From contig JBKBPL010000018.1 of NCBI GenBank assembly GCA_046293075.1, positions 1-64,000 on the forward strand: a stretch of DNA of 64,000 nucleotides, written 5' to 3'. Shown here in pieces: positions 43,543 to 53,621 of the stretch. The stretch is from Ga0077530 sp046293075. GTDB lineage: Bacteria; Pseudomonadota; Alphaproteobacteria; Rhizobiales; Hyphomicrobiaceae. The first letter of the stretch is position 1. Every line of letters begins with the position of its first letter. The translations under genes and the position numbers were made by a program. The notes below the pieces were generated by a model. The model saw nothing but the letters and a program-made list of their open reading frames with translations. It searched no databases and was not told where the DNA came from.

Positions 43543-46500
43543 ATGTCCATCAGCAGGTTCTTCATCGATCGGCCGATCTTCGCTGCCGTCGCGTCGCTCT
43601 TCATCACGATCGTCGGCGGCATTGCCTACATGGCACTGCCCGTCACCCAGTTCCCCGAAATCTCGCCGCCGACCATTACGGTTTCGGCCACCTACCCCGG
43701 CGCGAGCGCTCAAACGGTCGCCGATACCGTTGCCGCCGTGATCGAGCAGGAGATCAACGGCGTCGACGGGATGATCTACATGTATTCCCAGTCGACGCAG
43801 CAGGGCACGCTCTCGATCACCGTGACCTTCGACGTCGGCTACGACATCGACAAGGCGCAGGTGCTCGTGCAGAACCGCGTCGCTGCCGCCGAGCCGCGCC
43901 TGCCGGAGGAGGTGCGCCGGTCTGGCGTGCAGGTGCGCAAGAACTCGCCGGACGTGCTCGTGGCGATCCACATGGTCTCGCCCGACCGGACGTACGATCA
44001 GGTCTACATCTCGAACTACGCGCTGTTGAACGTGCGCGACGTGCTCGCGCGCATTCCCGGCGTCGGCGCCGTCAATGCCTTCGGTGCCCGCGAATACTCG
44101 ATGCGCGTCTGGCTCGATCCGGAGCGGATTGCCGCGCTCAATCTGACCGCCGAAGAGGTGCTGCAGGCGCTGCGCCAGCAGAATGTGCAGGCCGCAGGCG
44201 GCTCTCTCGGCGAGCCGCCAATGCCGAACCAGGGCGCCTTCGAGCAATCCCTGCAGTTGCGCGGCCGGCTGGTCGAGGCCCGCGAGTTCGAGGAGATCGT
44301 CATCAAGTCCGGCACCGACGGGCGCACGGTCAAGCTCAAGGACGTGGCGCGCGTCGAGCTCGGCGCCATATCCTACAATACCTATGGCTATATGGACCGT
44401 GTTCCGGCGACCGTCCTCATCGTCACTCAGGCACCGGGCACGGACGCGCTGAAGACCGCACAGGAAGTCAAGCGGACCATGGCCGAGCTGGCGCCGTCGT
44501 TCCCGCCGGGCCTTGAGTATCGCATCGTCTACAATCCGACCGAGTTCATCGAGGTCTCGATCAGGGCCTTGATGTTGACGATCCTCGAGGCGATCGCCCT
44601 TGTCGTGCTCGTGATCATCGTCTTCCTGCAGACGTGGCGGGCGACGCTCATTCCGGTGCTTGCCATCCCGATCTCACTGATCGGCACGTGCGCCGTCATG
44701 CTTGCGCTCGGCTACTCGATCAACTCCCTGACGCTATTCGGACTGGTGCTTTCGGTCGGTATCGTCGTGGACGACGCCATCGTCGTCGTCGAGAACGTCG
44801 AGCGGCGCTTGCGCGAGGGCCTATCGCCGATGGAGGCTGCGCGCGCCACCATGGACGAGGTCGGCACAGCGCTGATTGCCATCATGCTGGTGCTGGTTGC
44901 GGTGTTCGTGCCTTCGGCCTTCATTGGGGGCATTACCGGCGCGTTCTTCCGCCAGTTCGCCGTGACCATTGCCGTTGCCACGATCATCTCGGTCTTCGTG
45001 TCGCTGACGCTTTCGCCGTCGCTGGCTGGGCGCCTGTTCAAGCCGCATGAGGGGCACGATGCTGCCAGCACCCGGCACAGGTCGTTTGGCGAGATCATAT
45101 TCTTGCCGGTGCGCGCGGCGTTCCGCTGGTTCAACCGGGGGTTCGATGCTCTCGCGAACGGCTATGCCCGCTTTGTGCGATCGCTTTCCTGGGCTTCACC
45201 CATTCTGCTCGTCATCTACGTCGGCCTGATGGCCAGCGCCGTCTGGCTCGTCATGCGCACGCCGACCGGCTTCATTCCGGCGACCGACCGCGGCATCGTC
45301 ATCGTCTCATTGACGCTGCCGCCGGGCGCCTCGATCGAGCGCACGAACGAGGTCTTCCAGCAGGCCAACGACATCGTTCTCTCGACGCCCGGCTATAAGC
45401 ACACGTCCGGCTACGTCGGACGCTCGGGCGCGACATTCACCAACGCATCGAACGCGGGCGCAATCTTCAGCATTCTCGAGGATCACGACGAGCGCGAACG
45501 GCTCGGCCTGAACATCGATTCCATGACTGACAACCTGCGCAAGCGTCTTTCGGTCATCCAGGACGCGCAGGCGCTGGTGTTCGTGCCCCCCGCGGTGCGC
45601 GGCATGGGCAATGCGAGCGGCTTCTCCATGCGCTTGCAGGATCGCCAGGCGCTCGGATCGGCGGCTCTCTATAAGGCATCCCAGGATCTCATCAGGGCCG
45701 CGAACGCGGATCCGGGCATAGCGCGGGCGTTCACGACTTTTCAGGTCTCGACGCCACAGGTCTTTATCGATGTCGACCGCGTGAAGGCGCAGATGCTGCG
45801 CGTGCCGGTGGGCTCGATCTTCGAAGCGCTCCGCATCTACATGGGATCGGCCTACGTCAACGACTTCAACATGTTCGGGCGACCGTACCGGCTCGTCATT
45901 CAGGCCGATGCGTCGTTCCGGGCCGATCCAGCCAACGTCTCGCGCATCAGAGTGCGCAGCACCGACGGTCAGATGGTGCCGCTCGGCTCGCTGGTCACCT
46001 TCCGCGAGATTGCCGGACCCGAGCGCGTGCCGCGCTACAATCTCTTTCCGACAGTTGAGGTCAACGGCCAGGCGGCGGCCGGCGTCTCCTCGGGGCAGGC
46101 GCTCGATATCATGCAGAGGATAGCAGACGAGGTGCTGCCTCCAGGGATCACGTTCGAATGGACGGACCTGTCGTACCAGGAGAAGAAGGCGGGCCGCACC
46201 GGCTATATCATCTTCGCGCTCTCGGTGCTTTTCGTGTTCCTGGCGCTCGCGGCACAGTACGAGAGCTGGGCGCTGCCGTTCTCGATCATCCTGATTGTGC
46301 CGATGTGTCTGCTCGCGGCGACGTTCGGCGTATGGCTGGAAGGGAAGGAGATTAACATCCTCACCCAGATCTCCTTCGTCGTGCTGATCGGTCTTGCGTC
46401 GAAGAATGCGATCCTCATCGTCGAGTTTGCGCGTCAGCAGGAGGAAATGGGCAAGGAGATCGTGGCTGCCACGGTCGAGGCATGCCGCATGCGCTTGAGG

Positions 46501-46749
46501 CCCATCATCATGACCTCGCTCGCGTTCACGCTTGGCGTCGTGCCGCTCTATCTCGCCAAGGGGGCGGGTTTCGAGATGCGGCAGGCGCTCGGCATCGCCG
46601 TCTTCTGGGGCATGATCGGCGTCACCCTGTTCGGCCTCATTTTCACGCCGGTCTTCTACATCGTGATCCGCAGGCTCACGGAATGGCGGCGCGGGCGCCG
46701 CGCGGCTCAGCGTGCGCCGGCGGCGGCCTCGGCGACGCCCGCCGAGTAG
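43543..46749 (+). CDS. RND efflux pump permease, HAE1 (AcrB/MexB) type
   Basis: A 1068-residue inner-membrane antiporter. The start SISRFFIDRPIFAAVASL is the HAE1 signature, two large periplasmic loops separate twelve transmembrane helices, and helix 4 keeps the proton-relay pair in GIVVDDAIVVVENVER. The C-terminal GLASKNAILIVEFA is also typical. No periplasmic adaptor (acrA) or outer-membrane factor gene flanks it: the upstream gene is a HAD hydrolase and the downstream one is hrpB, starting 3 bases after the stop. It must recruit partners encoded elsewhere. Substrates are unknown. Confidence 0.92.
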   Translation: MSISRFFIDRPIFAAVASLFITIVGGIAYMALPVTQFPEISPPTITVSATYPGASAQTVADTVAAVIEQEINGVDGMIYMYSQSTQQGTLSITVTFDVGYDIDKAQVLVQNRVAAAEPRLPEEVRRSGVQVRKNSPDVLVAIHMVSPDRTYDQVYISNYALLNVRDVLARIPGVGAVNAFGAREYSMRVWLDPERIAALNLTAEEVLQALRQQNVQAAGGSLGEPPMPNQGAFEQSLQLRGRLVEAREFEEIVIKSGTDGRTVKLKDVARVELGAISYNTYGYMDRVPATVLIVTQAPGTDALKTAQEVKRTMAELAPSFPPGLEYRIVYNPTEFIEVSIRALMLTILEAIALVVLVIIVFLQTWRATLIPVLAIPISLIGTCAVMLALGYSINSLTLFGLVLSVGIVVDDAIVVVENVERRLREGLSPMEAARATMDEVGTALIAIMLVLVAVFVPSAFIGGITGAFFRQFAVTIAVATIISVFVSLTLSPSLAGRLFKPHEGHDAASTRHRSFGEIIFLPVRAAFRWFNRGFDALANGYARFVRSLSWASPILLVIYVGLMASAVWLVMRTPTGFIPATDRGIVIVSLTLPPGASIERTNEVFQQANDIVLSTPGYKHTSGYVGRSGATFTNASNAGAIFSILEDHDERERLGLNIDSMTDNLRKRLSVIQDAQALVFVPPAVRGMGNASGFSMRLQDRQALGSAALYKASQDLIRAANADPGIARAFTTFQVSTPQVFIDVDRVKAQMLRVPVGSIFEALRIYMGSAYVNDFNMFGRPYRLVIQADASFRADPANVSRIRVRSTDGQMVPLGSLVTFREIAGPERVPRYNLFPTVEVNGQAAAGVSSGQALDIMQRIADEVLPPGITFEWTDLSYQEKKAGRTGYIIFALSVLFVFLALAAQYESWALPFSIILIVPMCLLAATFGVWLEGKEINILTQISFVVLIGLASKNAILIVEFARQQEEMGKEIVAATVEACRMRLRPIIMTSLAFTLGVVPLYLAKGAGFEMRQALGIAVFWGMIGVTLFGLIFTPVFYIVIRRLTEWRRGRRAAQRAPAAASATPAE

Positions 46750-46752
46750 GAC

Positions 46753-49251
46753 GTGCGTGCGACCAACGTGCCAATGCCGCGCGAAACCGCCCTTCCGATC
46801 GAGCACGTGCTGCCCGAGATTGCTGCTGCACTTGCCGCGGGCACGTCGGCGGTCCTTGTCGCGCCGCCCGGCGCCGGCAAGACGACGCGTGTCCCGCTGG
46901 CGCTGCTCGACGCCCCCTGGCTCGCCAGACGCAAGATCGTCGTGCTGGAGCCGCGGCGCCTCGCCGCCCGCGCCGCAGCGGATCGGATGGCCTTCGTGCT
47001 CGGCGAGAAGGTCGGCGATCGCGTCGGCCTGCGTGCTCGCCTCGATACGCGGGTCGGTCCCCTGACGCGCATCGAGGTGGTCACCGAAGGTGTCTTCACG
47101 CGGATGATCCTCGCCGATCCCGAGCTTTCGGGCGTCGGCGCAATTCTGTTCGACGAGTTTCACGAGCGCTCGCTCGATGCCGATCTCGGCCTCGCGCTGG
47201 CGATCGATGCACGCGCTGGTTTGCGCGCGGATCTGCGCATCCTTGTCATGTCCGCGACGCTTGATGGTGCGCGCGTCGCCCGATTGCTCGGTGAAGATGT
47301 GCACGTCATCACGAGTGAAGGTCGCGCCTTTCCTGTCGAGACGCGGTATCTCGGGCGGGGCACAGGCGCGCGCATCGAAGAGCGGATGGCGGATGCCATT
47401 CGAATGGCCTTGGCGCGCGAAACCGGCTCGATCCTCGCGTTCCTTCCCGGCCAGGGTGAAATCGCGCGCACCGCCGAGATGCTTGACGCGCGCCGGCTGC
47501 CGCCCGATGTCGATCTGGTGCAGCTGTTCGGTGGCCTCGACAGCCGCACGCAGGCGCGCGCCATTGAGCCGGCACCACTTGGGCGGCGCAAGGTTGTTCT
47601 CGCGACCTCGATCGCGGAAACCTCCATCACGATCGATGGCGTGCGGGTCGTCATCGACAGTGGTCTCGAGCGCGTGCCGCGTTACGAGCCCGACGTCGGC
47701 ATCACACGGCTCGAGACGCAGCGCGTCTGCCGCGCTTCGGCAGATCAGCGGTGTGGCCGCGCCGGCCGCACGGAGCCGGGCGTATGCCTGCGCCTGTGGG
47801 ATGAGCCGCAGACGGCGGGTTTGCTGCCCTTCCGCGCGCCGGAGATCAGGGCCGCAGACCTCTCGGGCCTGCTGCTCGATTGTGCCGCCTGGGGCGTCGC
47901 CGACCCGCTGCAGCTCGCCTGGCTCGACCCGCCGCCTGCGGGTGCGTTGGCAGCCGCGCGCGACGCGCTCGTCGCGATCGGTGCGCTCGATGCGCACGGC
48001 AGGCTGACGGAGGCAGGCCACCGCTTGCGGCAACTCCCATTGCCGCCGCGCCTCGCACGGATGGTCGTGGCCGCTGCGGAGCTCGGAGAGACCGCGCGCG
48101 CGGCCGAGATCGCAGCCGTTCTCGTCGAGCGTGGGCTTGGGGGCAACGCCACCGATCTCGACCAGCGCCTCGCTGCTTTCGCGGGGGACCGCTCCCGTCG
48201 CGCGAGCGACATGCGCGGGCTGGCGCGCAGTTGGGCCGAGGAGGCCGGGGGCGATGCGCGGAGCACAGCCCGCGGTGCCTCATCGACCGCCGCGCTGCTG
48301 GCGCTCGCGTACCCCGACCGGATCGCCATGGCGCGCGGCGCACCTGGCCAGTTCCTGCTCGCGAACGGACGAGCTGCAGCACTCGATGCTGCGGATCCAC
48401 TGGCGCTGGCGCCGTTTCTCGTTGTTGCCGAGGTCAGCGGCACTGCCGCGAGGGCGCGCATCCTGCTCGCCTCGGCGACCGACGAGGCCGAGGTGCGGGC
48501 CATTGCCGGTGATCGCATCGAGGTCACCGAGGCGAGCGCGTTCGAGCCCGATCATGCCGCTGTCCGCACGCGCCGCACGGAACGCCTGGGCGCGATCACG
48601 CTCCGCTCTGAACCCCGACCGACGAAGCCCGGCCCCGAGACCGCAGCGGTGCTCGCGCGCGGCCTTGCCGGTCTGGGCATCGGCCACCTGCCGTGGAGCC
48701 GCGCGCAGCAGCAGCTTCGCGCCCGCGTTGCGTTCATTCGCGCGGCGGGGACCGCGGGCGACTGGCCCGATCTCTCGGATGCTGCGCTGGCGGCCACGGC
48801 CGAGATCTGGCTGGCACCGTTTCTCGTCGGCGCGACTTCGCGCGCGGATGTCAACGCGGATCTCCTCGGGGCTGCGCTCGATGCCCTGGTCCCGTGGAGC
48901 GCGCGCCAGCGCCTCGACGAGCTGGCGCCCACCCACTTCACCGCGCCGACCGGCAACCGCCACGCCATCGACTACGAGGGGGAGGGCGCGCCGATCCTGG
49001 CCATCCGCGTGCAGGAGCTGTTCGGCCTCACCGCGCACCCCGCAATTGCGGATGGCCGCCTGCCGCTGACGCTGCACCTCCTCTCGCCAGCTCATCGCCC
49101 GATCCAGATCACGCGCGACCTTCCGGGCTTCTGGTCTGGCTCATGGGCCGACGTGCGCGCGGAGATGCGCGGGCGCTACCCGAAGCATCCCTGGCCCGAG
49201 GACCCGCGCACCGCCCCGCCGACCTCCCGCGCCAAGGCGCGCGGAAGCTGA
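46753..49251 (+). CDS. hrpB: ATP-dependent helicase HrpB
   Basis: An 832-residue DEAH-box family helicase. Motif I is APPGAGKTTRVPL, motif II is FDEFHERSLD (DEFH box), motif III is MSATLDG and motif VI is QRCGRAGRTEPG, followed by HA2 and the HrpB C-terminal domain ending WPEDPRTAPP. Its biological role is poorly known. The start is a GTG 3 bases after the RND gene stop; an ATG at 46774 would drop seven residues. Confidence 0.94.
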   Translation: MRATNVPMPRETALPIEHVLPEIAAALAAGTSAVLVAPPGAGKTTRVPLALLDAPWLARRKIVVLEPRRLAARAAADRMAFVLGEKVGDRVGLRARLDTRVGPLTRIEVVTEGVFTRMILADPELSGVGAILFDEFHERSLDADLGLALAIDARAGLRADLRILVMSATLDGARVARLLGEDVHVITSEGRAFPVETRYLGRGTGARIEERMADAIRMALARETGSILAFLPGQGEIARTAEMLDARRLPPDVDLVQLFGGLDSRTQARAIEPAPLGRRKVVLATSIAETSITIDGVRVVIDSGLERVPRYEPDVGITRLETQRVCRASADQRCGRAGRTEPGVCLRLWDEPQTAGLLPFRAPEIRAADLSGLLLDCAAWGVADPLQLAWLDPPPAGALAAARDALVAIGALDAHGRLTEAGHRLRQLPLPPRLARMVVAAAELGETARAAEIAAVLVERGLGGNATDLDQRLAAFAGDRSRRASDMRGLARSWAEEAGGDARSTARGASSTAALLALAYPDRIAMARGAPGQFLLANGRAAALDAADPLALAPFLVVAEVSGTAARARILLASATDEAEVRAIAGDRIEVTEASAFEPDHAAVRTRRTERLGAITLRSEPRPTKPGPETAAVLARGLAGLGIGHLPWSRAQQQLRARVAFIRAAGTAGDWPDLSDAALAATAEIWLAPFLVGATSRADVNADLLGAALDALVPWSARQRLDELAPTHFTAPTGNRHAIDYEGEGAPILAIRVQELFGLTAHPAIADGRLPLTLHLLSPAHRPIQITRDLPGFWSGSWADVRAEMRGRYPKHPWPEDPRTAPPTSRAKARGS

Positions 49252-49334
49252 GCGTTGCGGCGAAATGGATCGCCTTGGCCGCGGCAATGCGGCATAAGAT
49301 CGGCGCATCAGACCAGGAAGCGACCACGCACACC

Positions 49335-50288
49335 ATGCGGCCGAATGCGCTCGATGCCCCGACCGTCCCCGACGCGCCGCCCGGCAACTGGGTGGACCGC
49401 TTCGCGCCCTCATGGTTCCGCCCCTATGCCCGCCTCGCGCGGTTTGACCGGCCGATCGGCGCGTGGCTGCTGCTCTTTCCTTGCTGGTGGTCGCTGGCGC
49501 TTGCCGAGCACGCCAATGGCGCTGCGTATCCCTCGATCTGGTTCGCCATTCTGTTCTGGATCGGCGCCTTCGTGATGCGCGGTGCCGGCTGCACCTATAA
49601 CGACATTGTCGATCGCGACATCGATGCCGGAGTCGCGCGCACGCGCGGTCGGCCGATCCCCTCGGGCGAAGTAAGCGTCAAGGCCGCCGCCGTTTTCATG
49701 GTGTTGCTCTGCCTGATTGGGCTCGTCGTCCTGCTCCAATTCAACTGGTACACGGTTGTGCTCGGGGCCTCGTCGCTGGCGCTGGTTGCGATCTACCCCT
49801 TCATGAAGCGCTACACCTACTGGCCGCAGCTCGTGCTGGGCCTGACGTTCAAGTGGGGTGCGCTCGTCGGCTGGTCGGCAGCGCGCGGTACGCTCGAGTG
49901 GCCGGCGATCATCCTTTACCTCGGGTGCGTGGCCTGGACGATCGGCTACGACACCATCTACGCCCACCAGGACAAGGAGGACGACCTCGCGCTCGGCCTC
50001 AAGTCCACGGCGCTCCGGTTCGGCGCGCGCACCAAATCGTGGCTCAGCGGCTTTTATGCGTTCGCGGTAGCGATGTGGGCGCTTGCGGCTTGGCTCGTGG
50101 GGGTCGGGGCGATCGGCATGGCCGCGCTCGCAGGCGCTGCAGCACACCTTGCCTGGCAGGTGGGGACGCTTGACAGTTCCGACCCGCAGAACTGCCTGCG
50201 GCGCTTCCGGTCCAACCGTGATCTCGGCTGGCTGGTCTTTGCCGGCTTCCTCGCCGACATGGGATATGCCGCGCTTGCATCCGGATAG
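49335..50288 (+). CDS. ubiA: 4-Hydroxybenzoate polyprenyltransferase
   Basis: UbiA attaches the isoprenoid tail to 4-hydroxybenzoate in ubiquinone synthesis. The 317-residue membrane protein has the two aspartate-rich magnesium motifs NDIVDRDID and DKEDD and about eight hydrophobic spans. The WPQLVLGLTFKWGALVGW segment is typical. The start is uncertain between 49335 and an upstream ATG at 49287; I used the shorter. Confidence 0.94.
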   Translation: MRPNALDAPTVPDAPPGNWVDRFAPSWFRPYARLARFDRPIGAWLLLFPCWWSLALAEHANGAAYPSIWFAILFWIGAFVMRGAGCTYNDIVDRDIDAGVARTRGRPIPSGEVSVKAAAVFMVLLCLIGLVVLLQFNWYTVVLGASSLALVAIYPFMKRYTYWPQLVLGLTFKWGALVGWSAARGTLEWPAIILYLGCVAWTIGYDTIYAHQDKEDDLALGLKSTALRFGARTKSWLSGFYAFAVAMWALAAWLVGVGAIGMAALAGAAAHLAWQVGTLDSSDPQNCLRRFRSNRDLGWLVFAGFLADMGYAALASG

Positions 50289-50537
50289 ATGGCCCGGCGC
50301 CGAGGGCGCGACGCCGGACCTTCCCAACCAGTGCTCTTGTCTCTCGTTGGCCGTTCTCTTGAGCGGCCACGAGGCTTGCAGTCTCGCACGACTGCCTTCA
50401 AAGTGTTCTAAAAAAGGCTGGCCAAAGCGCGAACCTGCGTCTCAAAACGGGCTGCCGCGGGAGGAGGGCACATCGATGCAGGGGGCTTGGCGATCTGCCG
50501 CCATGAGCAACACGACCGACCACTGAAGGCACCTCCC

Positions 50538-50798
50538 ATGTCCGAACCGACCTCGACGAAGCCCGCGCGCCAGCTCCTCCATCTCGTCTTCGGCGGTGAG
50601 CTCAAAGCGCTCGAGACGCATGAGTTCGCGGACCTCGACAAGCTCGATATCGTTGGCATCTATCCAAACTATGCCGAGGCCTACAAAGCCTGGAAGGCAG
50701 CGGCCCAGAAGACGGTCGACAACGCCCAGATGCGCTATTTCATCGTGCACATGCACCGCCTGCTCGATCCGGTCGAGGACGGCGCGGCGAAGGGGTGA
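50538..50798 (+). CDS. DUF4170 protein
   Basis: An 86-residue soluble protein with LLHLVFGGELKAL, FADLDKLDIVGIYPNYAEAYKAWKA and MRYFIVHMHRLLDP, matching DUF4170, a small family common in alphaproteobacteria with no known function. It lies between ubiA and leuB on the same strand with gaps of 249 and 110 bases. Confidence 0.85.
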   Translation: MSEPTSTKPARQLLHLVFGGELKALETHEFADLDKLDIVGIYPNYAEAYKAWKAAAQKTVDNAQMRYFIVHMHRLLDPVEDGAAKG

Positions 50799-50908
50799 GG
50801 CGCCCTGCCGATACGTCCTCATCCCCTCGCCGCCTTGCATCGCGCGGTCGCCCGGTCTAGCACTACGGCCATCCCCATCCATATCCAGGCAACCGACGGC
50901 GGCTCTCC

Positions 50909-52021
50909 ATGGCAACTCACAACCTGCTCCTGCTCCCCGGCGACGGCATTGGCCCCGAGGTCATGGCCGAGATCGACCGCCTCATCGCGTTCCTCGCCAA
51001 GAAGACGCGCGCCGAGTTCAAGACCGAGCAGGCGCTCTGCGGCGGGTGCTCCATCGACAAGCACGGCACGCCTCTGACCGAGGAGGTGCTCGCCAAGGCC
51101 AAGGCCGCCGATGCCATCATCTTCGGCTCGGTCGGCGGGCCGAAGTGGGACAAGGTCCCCTATGAGATCCGCCCCGAAGCAGGCCTGCTGCGGCTGCGGA
51201 AAGAGCTCGATCTCTTCGCGAACCTGCGCCCAGCGATCTGCTACCCCGCGCTCGCCGAGGCGTCGAGCCTCAAGCGCGAGCTCGTCGAGGGGCTCGACAT
51301 CCTGATCCTGCGCGAGCTGACCGGCGGCACCTATTTCGGCGAGCCCAAGGAGATCGTCACGCTCGAGAACGGCCAGAAGCGGGCCGTCGATACCACCGTC
51401 TACACGACGCACGAGATCGAGCGTATTGCCCGCGTCGCCTTCGACCTCGCGCGGAAGCGCCGCAACAAGGTGCACTCTGCCGAGAAGCGCAACGTCATGA
51501 AGACCGGCGTGCTGTGGAACCAGGTCGTGACCGCCGTCCACGCGGCAGAGGCGAAGGACGTGCAGCTTGAGCACATTCTCGCCGATGCCTGCGCCATGCA
51601 GCTCGTGCGCAATCCGAAGCAGTTTGACGTGATCGTCTGCGATAACCTCTTCGGCGACATGCTCTCCGACGAGGCGGCGATGCTGGCCGGCTCGCTCGGG
51701 ATGCTGCCGTCGGCGTCGCTCGGCGCGCCCGATCCGAAGACAGGGCTCCGCAAGGCGCTCTACGAGCCGATCCACGGCTCGGCCCCCGACATTGCCGGCA
51801 AGGGCATTGCAAATCCGATCGCGCAGCTTGCCTCCTTCGGCATGGCGCTGCGCTATTCCTGCGACATGGCCAAGGAAGCGGACCTGCTCGACAAGGCAAT
51901 CGCCAACACGCTCGCGCAGGGCTATCGCACCGCCGACATCATGCAGCCCAACATGCGCAGCGTCGGCACGACCGAGATGGGCAGGGCCATCATCAGCGAG
52001 ATGGAGCGCCTGATTGGCTAG
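50909..52021 (+). CDS. leuB: 3-Isopropylmalate dehydrogenase
   Basis: LeuB oxidises and decarboxylates 3-isopropylmalate to 4-methyl-2-oxopentanoate with NAD+ in leucine synthesis. The 370-residue product has LLLPGDGIGPEVM at the N-terminus, the substrate arginines in LRKELDLFANLRP, the Tyr in GGTYFGEP, and the metal-binding NLFGDMLSDEAAMLAGSLGMLPSAS. leuC and leuD are not in the window. Confidence 0.97.
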   Translation: MATHNLLLLPGDGIGPEVMAEIDRLIAFLAKKTRAEFKTEQALCGGCSIDKHGTPLTEEVLAKAKAADAIIFGSVGGPKWDKVPYEIRPEAGLLRLRKELDLFANLRPAICYPALAEASSLKRELVEGLDILILRELTGGTYFGEPKEIVTLENGQKRAVDTTVYTTHEIERIARVAFDLARKRRNKVHSAEKRNVMKTGVLWNQVVTAVHAAEAKDVQLEHILADACAMQLVRNPKQFDVIVCDNLFGDMLSDEAAMLAGSLGMLPSASLGAPDPKTGLRKALYEPIHGSAPDIAGKGIANPIAQLASFGMALRYSCDMAKEADLLDKAIANTLAQGYRTADIMQPNMRSVGTTEMGRAIISEMERLIG

Positions 52022-52201
52022 TTGAGCGGGGTGGCAGATGCGGTGCCCCAGGCCGGACGTGTCGGATCCCCCTCCCCCTTCGGGAGGGCGGTTAGGCTTG
52101 GGGGGAATTCCCGCCGCCGATGTTCCGCGATCGCCCGCGCGCTTACCCTCCCTCACCGGGGGCAAGGGAAATGATCGGCACGCAAGCACAGGGGCGCAGG
52201 C
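52022..52201. repeat. Intergenic region with CCCTCCC...GGAGGG stem-loops
   Basis: The gap has CCCTCCCC-TTCG-GGAGGG near 52070-52088 and CCCTCCCTC...GGGGGCAAGGG near 52145-52170. Similar runs occur at about 29532-29550. These look like the short palindromic intergenic repeats common in GC-rich alphaproteobacteria. Confidence 0.4.
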
Positions 52202-53185
52202 ATGATGCAGTCATCGCCGAGCGCCACTGCCCCGTTCCCGACCCTTGGCATCGACTCCTCCGCGGGCAGCCTGCCGGCCATTCCAGAGCGCCAGAACTGG
52301 CGCGACATCTACTTCACCGCGCGCGATGGCCTGCGGCTCTATGCGCGCCACTATCCGGCGCCGGGCTCGCCCTTGCGCCCGGTGCTTTGCCTCGCCGGCC
52401 TCACCCGCAACAGCCGCGACTTCCACCACCTCGCGAGCATCCTCGCGAGCCCGGACCAGCCGGCACCGCGCCACGTCTACACCATGGATTACCGGGGCCG
52501 CGGCCGATCCGCGTACGACCCGGATTGGCGCAACTATCAGGTCATCAACGAGCTGCTCGACGTCCTCGACTTCATGACCGTCGTGGGCCTGAGTGACGCC
52601 GCGATTGTCGGCACCTCGCGCGGCGGTATCCTGGCTATGATCATGGCGGCGGTGCGCCCGGGCAACATAGGGGCCGTCGTTCTCAATGACATCGGTCCCC
52701 TGATCGAGCGCGAGGGACTGCTCCGGATCGTCAGCTACGTCGGGCGCATCCCACTGCCTGCGACCTGGGCCGAGGCCGGCGAGCTGCTCCGCTCGATGGG
52801 CCAGCGCCACTTTCCTGCGGTGCCCCCCCACATGTGGGAGGACTTGGCGCGCCAGCAGTACAACGACGAAGCCGGCCGCCCCGCGCATGGCTATGACCAA
52901 GCGCTCAATCGCACGGCTTCGATCCTGGACGGCCCGCTGCCGGAACTCTGGCCACAGTTCAAGGCGCTGTCGCGCGTGCCCGTGCTCGTGCTGCGCGGCG
53001 AGCACTCGGATATCCTGAGCGCGGCGACGGCCGAACGGATGCAGCGGGAGCATCCTGACCTGACAGTGCTGACCGTGCCGGGGCAGGGCCACGCGCCCCT
53101 CCTGCGCGATGCACCAAGCCTGCACGCCATCATGGCGTTTCTGGCGCGCGCCGATGGGACATGGACCGGCCATCATCTCGGTTGA
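52202..53185 (+). CDS. Alpha/beta hydrolase
   Basis: A 327-residue hydrolase with VLCLAGLTRNSRDF (oxyanion region), VYTMDYRGRGRS, the nucleophile elbow IVGTSRGGI (Ser), the acid in LRGEHSDIL and the histidine in GQGHAPLL. The GTSRG elbow replaces the more common GxSMG. The C-terminus resembles haloalkane dehalogenase-like and esterase families but the substrate is unknown. Two adjacent ATGs open the frame. Confidence 0.83.
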   Translation: MMQSSPSATAPFPTLGIDSSAGSLPAIPERQNWRDIYFTARDGLRLYARHYPAPGSPLRPVLCLAGLTRNSRDFHHLASILASPDQPAPRHVYTMDYRGRGRSAYDPDWRNYQVINELLDVLDFMTVVGLSDAAIVGTSRGGILAMIMAAVRPGNIGAVVLNDIGPLIEREGLLRIVSYVGRIPLPATWAEAGELLRSMGQRHFPAVPPHMWEDLARQQYNDEAGRPAHGYDQALNRTASILDGPLPELWPQFKALSRVPVLVLRGEHSDILSAATAERMQREHPDLTVLTVPGQGHAPLLRDAPSLHAIMAFLARADGTWTGHHLG

Positions 53186-53621
53186 GCCGCTCGCATCGGC
53201 TCGTTGAGATCGTCAGCCATGGATAGCGCCGCCGGGCCGTAGGCGCTCGAACACGTCCGCGAGATTGGGCTCATCACGATGCCTCCAGCACGTAATGGCC
53301 TGCTGAGCCAGCTCACGGGACGCCTCGGGCGTCGCTCCCGCGCTGCACCCGGCGGTGCTCTCCAGAGCCCCGCCACGTGAAAGCGGTGCCTTCGGGGGGC
53401 CGTCTGCGCCATAGCGCACCATGGGACGCCTCGCTGCGCGCCCGCTTTCGGCCTCGGTATCTGCCTGGGCATCATCTCAATTCGAACAATTCAAGCGCGG
53501 CTGTGCGACAGTTTTGTCGTGCACGGGCTCCTTGTTCACCTTCAGGCTTCATGCCAATTGTCGGCACGCCCGCATCTGGCCGGCCAGGAGCATTTGCGCG
53601 CCCAGAGCTTGGGGAGGGACG
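53186..53621. other. Intergenic region, possibly with a small minus-strand gene
   Basis: The 436 bases have no strong coding signal on the plus strand. On the minus strand a 69-codon frame at 53213-53422 ends in a plausible helical segment (ELAQQAITCWRHRDEPNLADVFERL). The gap also has a slightly lower-GC stretch at about 53460-53520 just before the glycosyltransferase. Confidence 0.4.
53213..53422 (-). CDS. Possible small hypothetical protein
   Basis: The frame has an ATG, GC-rich third positions and a C-terminal half that looks like a real helix, but no recognised family and no clear ribosome-binding site. It could be a chance frame or a remnant. Listed for completeness. Confidence 0.25.
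   Translation of the reverse strand: MVRYGADGPPKAPLSRGGALESTAGCSAGATPEASRELAQQAITCWRHRDEPNLADVFERLRPGGAIHG

Noticed and set aside
45307..48033. 908-codon minus-strand frame spanning the RND pump and hrpB
   Set aside because: It crosses two well-supported genes on the other strand and has shadow-type composition.
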